NCBI GenBank assembly: GCA_964432885.1 | Contig: CAYSPG010000006.1 | Span: forward strand, 124,001 to 188,000 | Length of the DNA stretch: 64,000 nucleotides | Origin: CAYSPG01 sp964432885 | GTDB taxonomy: Bacteria > Bacteroidota > Bacteroidia > AKYH767-A > OLB10 | Reading direction: 5' to 3' | Shown here: positions 25,524 to 33,492 of the stretch, piece by piece | Position numbering within the stretch: position 1 is the stretch's first letter | Layout: every line of letters starts with the position of its first letter | Made by a program: the position numbers and the translations under genes | Notes under the pieces: model-generated | Told to the model about the DNA's origin: nothing | Databases searched by the model: none | What the model saw: only the letters and a program-made list of their open reading frames with translations

Positions 25524-26963
25524 ATGAATCCAAACCATCAAAGAGTTTTTTTTATTGCTTTTACATTGCTTTTGTGTACATATAATTTGAATGCACAAAA
25601 AATTTATTCGCTCAAGGAGTGCTTGGATGTAGCATTAAAAAATAACATTGCCGTAAAACAATCGGCTCTTAATACCCAACTTGCAAAAAACAATTTTGTG
25701 CAAAGCATGGGCAACATGGCTCCATCATTAAATGGCAGCGGTGGGCTTAACTACAATTTTGGCCGCAGCCTTGATCCAACAAATTATCAATACACAAACG
25801 AAACGTTTCAATCAGGCAACGTCTCACTAAACAGTTCGCTTACTTTATTTAACGGGTTAGAATTGCAAAACACCTTGCGTAAAAACAAAACCGATGTGAT
25901 TGCAGGAAAATGGGATGAAGCAAAAACACAAAATGATATAGCACTTGCTGTGGCAACTGCATACTTACAGGTATTATATGCTCAAGAGCAGGTAAAAGCC
26001 GCTAACGACAGAGTGGAAGCAGCCGCCAAACAGCGCGACCGTACAAAACTTTTGGTAGATAATGAACTGCTGGCCAAAGGCAGTTTGCTTGATGCCGAAG
26101 CATTGCTTGCAGGCGAGGAACTGAATAAAGTTACAGCCGATAACGTGGTGCGCACTTCCAAAATAAATTTAATTCAACTGATGCAGGTAGAAAACCTGAG
26201 TGACATAATGATTGAATCGCCCAACTTAGAAGTTACTGACGAAAACTCCCTTGCACAAACACCTGAAAGTATTTACAACTCGGCAATATCCACATTACCT
26301 GAAGTTAAAAGTGCCGACCTTAAAATAATAAGCGCACAAAAAAGTATTGCCATTGCGCGCGGTGGCCGCTTTCCGCGATTAAGCGTTTTTGGATCCTTAT
26401 CATCAAACTTTACCAACCAGGCAAAAACACTTAACGGCAAACCTTTAATTACAGGATATATACCCAGCGGATATGTAACAGCCAGCGGTGAAGAAATTTT
26501 TCAACCCATTTATGATTATTCTAATGTATATGATGACACTCCGCTAGACGAACAGTTGGACAATAATTTTGGAAAATCAGTTGGCTTTAGTTTGTCTATT
26601 CCTTTATTTAATGGTTTTGCTGTTCAGTCAAACATCAACCGGTCTAAAATAAATTTTGAAAACGCAAAGCTTGCATCACAGCAAACAAAAAATACGGTGT
26701 ATAAAAACATTCAACAGGCACATGCCGATGCACTTTCGGCATTTAACCGGCTAAATGCAACCAAAAAAAATACCGATGCCTTACAGGAAGCTTTTACTTA
26801 TACCGAAAAAAAATTTAATGCCGGCCTTGTTAACTCACTTGAATATATTACTGCAAAAAATAATTTAAACAAAGCCAAGTCAGATATGCTTCAGGCCAAA
26901 TACGATTACATCTTAAAATTAAAAGTTTTAGATTTTTATCTCGGAAAACCTTTAGCATTTTAA
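25524..26963 (+). CDS. TolC-family outer-membrane efflux protein
   Basis: From ATG at 25524 it is 479 residues with a signal peptide ending LNAQ (about residue 23), followed by KIYSLKECLDVALKNNIAVK, the usual start of OEP proteins. Two homologous helical-hairpin halves are seen, with ALAVATAYLQVLYAQEQVKA in the first and LEYITAKNNLNKAKSDMLQA in the second, and beta-strand inserts such as GFSLSIPLFNGFAV. It forms the trimeric outer-membrane duct of tripartite efflux pumps. The adaptor gene follows 56 bases later. Confidence 0.93.
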   Translation: MNPNHQRVFFIAFTLLLCTYNLNAQKIYSLKECLDVALKNNIAVKQSALNTQLAKNNFVQSMGNMAPSLNGSGGLNYNFGRSLDPTNYQYTNETFQSGNVSLNSSLTLFNGLELQNTLRKNKTDVIAGKWDEAKTQNDIALAVATAYLQVLYAQEQVKAANDRVEAAAKQRDRTKLLVDNELLAKGSLLDAEALLAGEELNKVTADNVVRTSKINLIQLMQVENLSDIMIESPNLEVTDENSLAQTPESIYNSAISTLPEVKSADLKIISAQKSIAIARGGRFPRLSVFGSLSSNFTNQAKTLNGKPLITGYIPSGYVTASGEEIFQPIYDYSNVYDDTPLDEQLDNNFGKSVGFSLSIPLFNGFAVQSNINRSKINFENAKLASQQTKNTVYKNIQQAHADALSAFNRLNATKKNTDALQEAFTYTEKKFNAGLVNSLEYITAKNNLNKAKSDMLQAKYDYILKLKVLDFYLGKPLAF

Positions 26964-26984
26964 TAAACCTCATTTGTAAATTCG

Positions 26985-27002
26985 TCCCGATAGCTATCGG
27001 GA
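26985..27002. repeat. Perfect 18-bp palindrome between tolC and the adaptor gene
   Basis: TCCCGATAGCTATCGGGA is its own reverse complement. A related hairpin with the same TCCCGA/TCGGGA arms lies after the OmpA-type gene (63476-63491), which suggests a dispersed repeat element rather than a dedicated operator. As RNA it would form a hairpin 18 bases before the adaptor start codon. Confidence 0.65.
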
Positions 27003-27019
27003 TTCGATATTCGAACCAT

Positions 27020-28408
27020 ATGAAAAAGAAAAACACAACACGTAACATTATCATTGCAGTAGTAGCTGTTATTGTACTGCTTGTTGTTGCAAAAAAAGCC
27101 GGATGGCTTGGCGATGACTCGGCCATTAAAGTAAGCACCGAAAAAGTTTCGCTTCAAAACATTGTTGAAACCGTTTCGGCAAGTGGCAAAGTACAACCCG
27201 AAGTGGAAGTTAAGTTAAGCAGCGATGTTTCGGGCGAAATTGTTGACATGATGGTGAAAGAAGGTGATGTGGTAAAAAAAGGCCAACTGCTGTGCAAAAT
27301 AAATCCTGAAATTTATGCCTCATCACTTGATCAGGCTGTGGCAGGATTAAATGCCACCAAAGCAGGATTTGAAGGAAGCAAATCGCGGTTAACACAGGCC
27401 CAAAGCCAACTGGAGAAAACCGAAATTGCATACAACAGAAACAAAAAATTGTTTGATGAAAAAGTAATTTCGGCAAGCGATTTTGAAATTATAAAATCGG
27501 CTTACGAAGTTGCCAAAGCCGAAGTGGAAGCTTCAAAACAAAGCATGGCCGGTGCACAATACAACATACAAAGCAGTGGTGCCGGTGTACGCCAGGCAAA
27601 AGAAAACCTGAATAAAACCGACATTTATGCTCCCGTTGATGGAACCATATCTAAAGTAAGCAAGAAAAAAGGCGAGCGAGTGGCAGGCACAAGTTTTACC
27701 GATGGAACCGAAATACTGCGCATAAGTAATTTGCAGGAAATGGAAGTAAATGCCGATGTGGGCGAAAACGATATTATACGTGTTCATTTAAAAGACACAG
27801 CGCTGGTTGAGATTGATGCCTACAGCCCCCGAAAATTTAAAGGCGTAGTTACCGAAATTGCAAACTCGCCCAACCAGTCAATTACCGGTACCGACCAGGT
27901 AACAAACTTTGCAGTAAAAATCCGCATCCTGCGCGAATCGTATTCTGATTTAATTCCGGCCGATCATCCAGAATATTCACCCTTTAGACCCGGCATGTCG
28001 GCAACGGTTGATGTACAAACAAAACGTGCAAGCAACGTTGTTTCGGTTCCTATTAAAGCGGTTACAACACGTGATACTACCGTGCGCTCGTCATCAAAAG
28101 AAGTTAAACGTAAAAGTGATAATGAAGACGAGGACAATGCAGAAAACAAACAAGAAAAAACAACCACAGCTACTGAAACCGCTCCTGTAAAAGAAATTGT
28201 TTTTGTAAACGAAAATGGTGTAGCCAAACTGCGTACTGTTAAAACAGGCATACAAGATAGCAACAACATACAAATTATTGAGGGGGTTAATGAAGGTGAA
28301 GAGGTTGTTACCGACCCGTATCAAACCGTTTCGAAAAAACTAAAAGACGGAGACAAAATAACTGTGGTAAAAAAAGAAGAACTTTTTAAAGACGAGAAAA
28401 AAGATTAG
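27020..28408 (+). CDS. Periplasmic adaptor (MacA/HlyD-type) of a tripartite efflux pump
   Basis: A 462-residue membrane fusion protein with one N-terminal membrane helix (about 9-27, IIIAVVAVIVLLVV). The barrel-sandwich hybrid domain is split (GKVQPEVEVKLSSDVSGEIV and DIYAPVDGTISKVSKKKGER) by a coiled-coil hairpin (about 100-190). Beta-barrel and membrane-proximal domains follow, with a Glu/Asp/Lys-rich insert near residues 360-385. It would join TolC to an inner-membrane ABC (MacB-like) or RND pump, but no such gene follows; gpsA is next. Confidence 0.9.
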   Translation: MKKKNTTRNIIIAVVAVIVLLVVAKKAGWLGDDSAIKVSTEKVSLQNIVETVSASGKVQPEVEVKLSSDVSGEIVDMMVKEGDVVKKGQLLCKINPEIYASSLDQAVAGLNATKAGFEGSKSRLTQAQSQLEKTEIAYNRNKKLFDEKVISASDFEIIKSAYEVAKAEVEASKQSMAGAQYNIQSSGAGVRQAKENLNKTDIYAPVDGTISKVSKKKGERVAGTSFTDGTEILRISNLQEMEVNADVGENDIIRVHLKDTALVEIDAYSPRKFKGVVTEIANSPNQSITGTDQVTNFAVKIRILRESYSDLIPADHPEYSPFRPGMSATVDVQTKRASNVVSVPIKAVTTRDTTVRSSSKEVKRKSDNEDEDNAENKQEKTTTATETAPVKEIVFVNENGVAKLRTVKTGIQDSNNIQIIEGVNEGEEVVTDPYQTVSKKLKDGDKITVVKKEELFKDEKKD

Positions 28409-28414
28409 TGAGCA

Positions 28415-29452
28415 ATGCCCCTGCGTTTTTATAGCCCAAATACCATAAGCAGTTCCCACTTACCCCAAGGCATTACCGTTTTGGGTGGTGGCAGTTGGGC
28501 CACGGCAATTGTAAAAATTTTATCCGAAAACGTTTCGCAGTTAAACTGGTGGATACGCAAGCGCGAAACCATTGACTATATAAAAAAACACAAGCGCAAT
28601 CCAAACTACTTAACCGATGTTGTAATTGATACCGGCAAAGTAATTTTGTTTGACGACATGGCTGCCGCCATTGAAAAATCATCTGCCGTAATTCTGGCTA
28701 TACCATCGGCATTTTTAAAAACATCGCTGCAATACATTACGCCACATCAGCTTCGCAATAAAATTGTTTTTTCGGCCATCAAAGGCATTGTACCCGAAGA
28801 CCTGCTGATAGTGGGCGATTTTTTGCAAACCAAATACAATGTACACCCCACCAACGTAGGCGTTATCACAGGCCCATGCCATGCCGAAGAGGTAGCTATG
28901 GAAAAACTATCATACCTTACTATTGCCTGCCCCAACATTGAAAATGCACAGCACCTGTCGCACATGATGAATTGCCGCTACATAAAAACAAACGTTAGTG
29001 ATGACATTTATGGAACCGAGTATGCAGCCGTGCTTAAAAACGTAATAGCCATTGCCAGCGGCATGTGCCACAGCCTTGGCTATGGCGATAATTTTAATGC
29101 CGTACTTATAAGCAATGCTCTGCGTGAAATAAAACGCTTTGTGGACAAGGTACATCCAATAGAGCGCGACATAAAAGAATCGGCTTACCTTGGCGATTTA
29201 TTAGTAACAGCTTACTCGCAGTTTTCGCGCAACCGTACCTTTGGCAGTATGATTGGAAAAGGCTACAGCATTAAAGCAGCTCAAATGGAAATGAACATGA
29301 TTGCCGAAGGCTACTATGCCGTAAAATGTGTAAACGAGTTAAACCGAAAACTTAATGTGGATATGCCCATTTGTGATGCGGTTTACAACGTGCTTTACCA
29401 AAGCAAGTCGGCAAAAAGCGAAATTAAAGCGCTTGAAACAAAACTTAGCTAA
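28415..29452 (+). CDS. gpsA: Glycerol-3-phosphate dehydrogenase [NAD(P)+]
   Basis: A 345-residue cytoplasmic enzyme that reduces dihydroxyacetone phosphate to sn-glycerol-3-phosphate for phospholipid synthesis. The dinucleotide-binding loop is VLGGGSWATAIVK (about 22-34). SAIKGIVPEDL and GVITGPCHAEEV follow. The catalytic Lys lies in YGTEYAAVLKNVIAIASG, and GDLLVTAYSQFSRNRTFG is the substrate-binding signature. It starts 6 bases after the adaptor gene, so it is probably in that operon, although the functions are unrelated. Confidence 0.94.
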   Translation: MPLRFYSPNTISSSHLPQGITVLGGGSWATAIVKILSENVSQLNWWIRKRETIDYIKKHKRNPNYLTDVVIDTGKVILFDDMAAAIEKSSAVILAIPSAFLKTSLQYITPHQLRNKIVFSAIKGIVPEDLLIVGDFLQTKYNVHPTNVGVITGPCHAEEVAMEKLSYLTIACPNIENAQHLSHMMNCRYIKTNVSDDIYGTEYAAVLKNVIAIASGMCHSLGYGDNFNAVLISNALREIKRFVDKVHPIERDIKESAYLGDLLVTAYSQFSRNRTFGSMIGKGYSIKAAQMEMNMIAEGYYAVKCVNELNRKLNVDMPICDAVYNVLYQSKSAKSEIKALETKLS

Positions 29453-29540
29453 ACACTTACTATCTAGTCCTAAAAATGGTTCACAATTTATTTGCTTTTG
29501 TACGGTATATCTGTCAGGAAAGGTCAACAACTCCAAACTA

Positions 29541-30851
29541 TTAAATCCCCATCGCCTTGGCATGCACGCTCGTCTTTGGCGGATTCCAGGCATCGTCATA
29601 CGATTCTTTAAAAAATAATTCTTTAATGTATGCACGTGTGCGCGTGATGCGGATAAAATATCCGAAATAAAAAACCATCAATGGCAGATAGGGAATGTAA
29701 TAGCCTTTGGGTTCGTTTTTCCGCAAGCGGAAAAACAAAAACATAAAATATTTTAAAAAATTACTTGTGGTATAAAGCATAATGTTCATAGGTAAAATAA
29801 ACCACACCATGTGCGAATAATTAAACAACATATCGGCAATATAGAAGTACCATTTTATATTAAGCAGCAAATTGTATGTGATGTTTTCCACAAAGCCAAA
29901 GAAATTTGAAAACCGAAAGTTTTGTGTAGGTAAAAAAACATCGTTGTGTTTTCTCAAACGAAATCGTATAAGTGATTTATCCCAACGCAATCGTTGCTTG
30001 GTTAATTTTTTAAATGTATCGGGCACGCTGGTTAAGCACACTGCAGCAGGCTGAAAAAAAATTTTAAAACCCATCTTGCGTATTTTAACGGTAATGTCAC
30101 CATCCAAACCGGGGCCAATATCCCATCCTCCAACTCTGTCAAGCGCATCGCGCCTAAATGCGCCAAATGCACCGGATACAATACGATAAACACCCAGTTC
30201 ACTTACAACAATACGGCCTACTGAAATTGAGTGAGCATATTCAACTCCTTGCAGTGTGGCGCACAGGCTCTCACGAAAATTACGTACAAGTACGTTTCCG
30301 CCAACTGCACCAATGTTGTTGTCAAAATAAAAAGGAACAATAATTTTTTCTATAGCATCATAATCGTAACTGCAATCGGCATCAAGGTGAATGATGATGG
30401 AGCCTTTTGCATAACGCAAAGCGGTATTTGCTCCAGATGCTTTTCCGCCACGCACTTCGTTGCGGATAAATAAATTTATCAATCCGCTTTGCTGCAAGCT
30501 ACGGCCAATGGTTTCGGTTTTATCATCCGAACCATCGTCAACAATTATAAGTTCGTAATTGCGGTAAGTTTGTTCGCTAAGCGAGCGCGTAAGTTTGTAC
30601 AAGTGCTTGCCCTCGTTTTTGCCGGGAACAATTATTGAAACCAACGGGCTTTCTTCATAAAGCAATTCTTTGGCGCGGTCCCACTTTGATTTTTGCAGCT
30701 TAAGTTTTATACGCCACCAAACCAATGTAACTAAATCAACAATGTAATACCTTGTGAATTCAAACACAAAAAAAAACCAAAACAGCCGTGCAAGTTTTTC
30801 AGGCCCCGCAGCGTTGGCGTATTGGATAAATTCGTCTATGTATTCAATCAT
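29541..30851 (-). CDS. Family 2 glycosyltransferase with QxxRW motif, probable processive exopolysaccharide synthase
   Basis: A 436-residue membrane enzyme. An N-terminal helix region (about 20-45) is followed by a GT-A domain with SIIVPGKNEG, DDGSDD, the metal-binding DxD in HLDADCSYD, GLDGDITVKI in the acceptor/base position and QRLRW. QxxRW is characteristic of processive synthases such as cellulose, hyaluronan and PgaC-type enzymes. Three or four membrane helices follow (about 300-420), which may form the transmembrane channel. There is no PilZ domain. It is the last gene of a four-gene minus-strand set with a zinc-ribbon protein, an adaptor and a TolC fusion. Confidence 0.88.
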   Translation of the reverse strand: MIEYIDEFIQYANAAGPEKLARLFWFFFVFEFTRYYIVDLVTLVWWRIKLKLQKSKWDRAKELLYEESPLVSIIVPGKNEGKHLYKLTRSLSEQTYRNYELIIVDDGSDDKTETIGRSLQQSGLINLFIRNEVRGGKASGANTALRYAKGSIIIHLDADCSYDYDAIEKIIVPFYFDNNIGAVGGNVLVRNFRESLCATLQGVEYAHSISVGRIVVSELGVYRIVSGAFGAFRRDALDRVGGWDIGPGLDGDITVKIRKMGFKIFFQPAAVCLTSVPDTFKKLTKQRLRWDKSLIRFRLRKHNDVFLPTQNFRFSNFFGFVENITYNLLLNIKWYFYIADMLFNYSHMVWFILPMNIMLYTTSNFLKYFMFLFFRLRKNEPKGYYIPYLPLMVFYFGYFIRITRTRAYIKELFFKESYDDAWNPPKTSVHAKAMGI

Positions 30852-30858
30852 TGAAAAA

Positions 30859-30935
30859 CAGTTTGCAGTTTACGGTTTGCAGTTGCAAGGTGTGATGATA
30901 TTTTATTACTCCATCCTAAACCCTTAATCCTAAAA
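30859..30935. repeat. Short repeat element between the synthase and the zinc-ribbon gene
   Basis: 30859-30887 is made of the words CAGTTTGCAG and GGTTTGCAGTT, followed by CCTAAACCCTTAATCCTAAAACC near 30912-30934 (split words CCTAAACCC and AATCCTAAAACC). Such word-repeat spacers recur in this window at 43958, 45912, 50970 and 51345. No gene or terminator is seen. Confidence 0.5.
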
Positions 30936-30936
30936 C

Positions 30937-32322
30937 CTATTCTTTCGTTTCGGCAGTTACCTGGCGATATTCAATTTTTACATCCAGTTCAAATCCACTG
31001 ATATTATTTTTTATCATCATCTTCATTTTTTCAGCTATCTCAGTGTTGTTTTTATTTAGCTGTTTTTCGTCCACATCGTTTACACAAATGCGAATAATGT
31101 TGTTGGTGTCTATAGATATAAAATCGCTGCTGCTTATATACTCGCGCACAATACCTATAATCTCATTTAATAGTTTTGTATAACTGGTAGCGCCAATTAC
31201 ATCGTGCAACTGTTTTACATTTTGTAGTTCAACAGTTGTAAAGTATGATTTAAGTGATGGATTGTTTTTAATCCGCTCGGCTTGATAGTGCAGCATTACT
31301 TTAAAAATTTCAGGTCGTACGGTTCCTGTAATTTCACGCTCTTGCGAGGTAAGAATATTTATTGCATCCATCAACGTACTCTTTGCCGACAGGTTGTAAG
31401 CAAAAATGTTTTGTGTAATTAAGTACTGCACTTCGGTATCCTGATGGCAGCTTAAACACTTTGCCTTAACATATAAGTCCTGAAAATTTTTATCGCAATT
31501 ATTGCAATGGCAAACGCTTGAAGGCTTGTCATAGTCAACGCCTATGTGGCGCAATGATTTATTACACTTTGGGCATTCCAACGCATTGTATTCATTCACC
31601 ACAAAATCTTTTGACGGCCCCACATACGCGCATGGAAAGTGATGTATGTTGTCCTGCATGGTTACGTTTGCCGAGCCGCACGAAGGGCACACTTCACGAT
31701 ACAGCATGTATCCGTTACTGCAATTGCCACACAGGTACACACGGTCAACAAATTCGGGTGTAAACAATTGTTCTTTTGCGGCCCACTCAAGCACTTGCAG
31801 TGTTTTTGTCTCTTCATGGCTTTCAAAATGTACGCTTACCTCAGGCCATGTATAACCAAGCGATGAGTTTACATTTAAATGCGGTGTAAGAGAAGAAATG
31901 TTGCGCGTGTACATAAAGTCAAAAACTTTTTTCATCGTTTGCGCTTCAAAAGATGGAGGTACAACAGGGTCGAGCTGTGTGGTTTTTAAAAATATATCTT
32001 TCACTGTTTTTGCCAAATCTTCCATTTGGTCGGTGCTAAAAATAATTCCGTCATTCAATCTTTTTACAAATGGGTCTTTAACATCCTTTGGGTTTAAAAG
32101 AAACAGTGGCTTTAAATAAAATTCGGGATTGCGGTGGGCACGTATTTTTTTTACAAAAAAGCGAGTGTAGTTTTCATCCTGTGCATCAATAATCAATGCA
32201 TCATAACCAATAAGGTGCTCTGACCTGAACGTGCTGTTGGCCTCAACAATATAAAATAACAACTGGCCAACCTGCACTTTGTTGTCGGCTACTTTTAAAT
32301 TTTGTACTCCTTGCGCATTCAT
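30937..32322 (-). CDS. Cytoplasmic zinc-ribbon protein with receiver-like N-domain and degenerate GGDEF-like C-domain (TackOD1-like)
   Basis: A 461-residue protein without signal or membrane helix. Residues about 10-125 resemble a receiver domain (GYDALIIDA, LKPLFLLN, DGIIF). About 190-300 is a Cys-rich zinc-binding domain with LCGNCSNGY, CPSCGSAN, HHFPC, CPKCNKSLRHIGVDYDKP, CHCNNC and CLSCH; this resembles the TackOD1 output domain, from memory of the family. About 330-455 follows the layout of a GGDEF domain (QNVKQLHDVIGATSYTKLLN), but the active-site motif is TNNII and no RxxD I-site is seen, so it should be inactive. Its place between synthase and adaptor suggests it controls polysaccharide synthesis. 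Confidence 0.7.
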   Translation of the reverse strand: MNAQGVQNLKVADNKVQVGQLLFYIVEANSTFRSEHLIGYDALIIDAQDENYTRFFVKKIRAHRNPEFYLKPLFLLNPKDVKDPFVKRLNDGIIFSTDQMEDLAKTVKDIFLKTTQLDPVVPPSFEAQTMKKVFDFMYTRNISSLTPHLNVNSSLGYTWPEVSVHFESHEETKTLQVLEWAAKEQLFTPEFVDRVYLCGNCSNGYMLYREVCPSCGSANVTMQDNIHHFPCAYVGPSKDFVVNEYNALECPKCNKSLRHIGVDYDKPSSVCHCNNCDKNFQDLYVKAKCLSCHQDTEVQYLITQNIFAYNLSAKSTLMDAINILTSQEREITGTVRPEIFKVMLHYQAERIKNNPSLKSYFTTVELQNVKQLHDVIGATSYTKLLNEIIGIVREYISSSDFISIDTNNIIRICVNDVDEKQLNKNNTEIAEKMKMMIKNNISGFELDVKIEYRQVTAETKE

Positions 32323-32332
32323 TTTTTTATTG

Positions 32333-33421
32333 TCAGAATTTAAACTTGGTTATTTCAGCATTTAATTTGTTAAATAAAATCCAGCTTGCGTTTTGTCTTT
32401 CGTCAAGCGGAAAAATATCGGCAGCAATTGTTCTGCGCATGGGTTCATACTTTTTCTGAAACTCTTCGGGCATTGGATAGGTTCCTAAATAAAATCTTTT
32501 TAAAATTCCTTTAGATGTTGTTCCGTCAGGAAAATTTACGTTTACCACATCGCCTTCGGCAAAAGATGCCAAATCTTTTTGTTCAAAATAAGCTTTGATA
32601 TAAATATTATTTCGTCTTTGTATTGACATGATATCATCCGTGCGCAATGCCGTTTCATATTCATTTTTAAACTGGCGGTTTACCAAACCATCGCACGGTG
32701 CGGTAAACACGCGTGCTACACCAAGCAAGCCCGATTGCTGACCCGACTGCAGCAGTGATTGAATAGAAGTTTCGTCAAGCGGGCCATTTAGTTTTTCAAG
32801 CACCATTTTTAGCTGCCAGTTTTCGGTTTGCATTTTTGCAATGTCAGCCGACAGGTTATCAACTTCATTTTGTACGTTTTCTAAACGCGAATAGGGAAGA
32901 GCATCCAGAGTAACTAAGTTTTTTACACGCAGCAATTCGGTTTTGTTTTTCCAAAGAATTTTTGCTTTCTCTGAAATTTCAGAATTGTTTACAGCAATTT
33001 TTGTTTCAATATGCAACTTCTCGCGCTGTATCCACGAGTATTTGTCATTTGGCCGAACCTCCGATGACGCTGAAAAGGAAGTATCGCTTTCCTGTTTCAG
33101 CGCCAAAGGATTTTGTTCGATAAAGTACATGAAAAGCGAGTCGCCCGCGTAAACGGAGTCGCCTTCGTTTTTGTAAAATTTTAAAATGCGTGAATCTTCG
33201 GTTAATCGTATCATGGTGTTATCCAAAAGCACCTGACCGTTAGCCTTTATAAAAAATACCTTTTTGTACACGTAAAAACCAGAGCCTAATAAACCAAGTG
33301 CCAGCGCTCCAAAATAGATGAGCCTGTCGTAGTTTATTTTCTTTTTCTTTTTTACAGGCGAAGCCTTCTCAGGTATTACCCTAAGCATACTTTCTTTACG
33401 CCTGAAATTGGTACTCTTCAT
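32333..33421 (-). CDS. HlyD-like adaptor of the exopolysaccharide cluster
   Basis: A 362-residue protein with a basic cytoplasmic N-end (SPVKKKKKINYDR), one membrane helix (about 34-54) and a periplasmic part. The split barrel-sandwich is visible (FIKANGQVLLDNTMIRL, YKNEGDSVYAGDSLF, and later FTAPCDGLVNRQFKNEYETA). A coiled-coil hairpin lies between (about 130-215), followed by a beta-barrel domain (VVNVNFPDGTTSKGILKRF). It should bridge the inner-membrane synthase and the TolC-type duct. It begins 71 bases after the TolC fusion gene and ends 10 bases before the zinc-ribbon gene. Confidence 0.85.
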   Translation of the reverse strand: MKSTNFRRKESMLRVIPEKASPVKKKKKINYDRLIYFGALALGLLGSGFYVYKKVFFIKANGQVLLDNTMIRLTEDSRILKFYKNEGDSVYAGDSLFMYFIEQNPLALKQESDTSFSASSEVRPNDKYSWIQREKLHIETKIAVNNSEISEKAKILWKNKTELLRVKNLVTLDALPYSRLENVQNEVDNLSADIAKMQTENWQLKMVLEKLNGPLDETSIQSLLQSGQQSGLLGVARVFTAPCDGLVNRQFKNEYETALRTDDIMSIQRRNNIYIKAYFEQKDLASFAEGDVVNVNFPDGTTSKGILKRFYLGTYPMPEEFQKKYEPMRRTIAADIFPLDERQNASWILFNKLNAEITKFKF

Positions 33422-33492
33422 TGTTGGTTAAAAATGCGATACTATAACTTGATGTGTTTTTCTTACACATCTTTTTTAAGTCAATGGAAACT

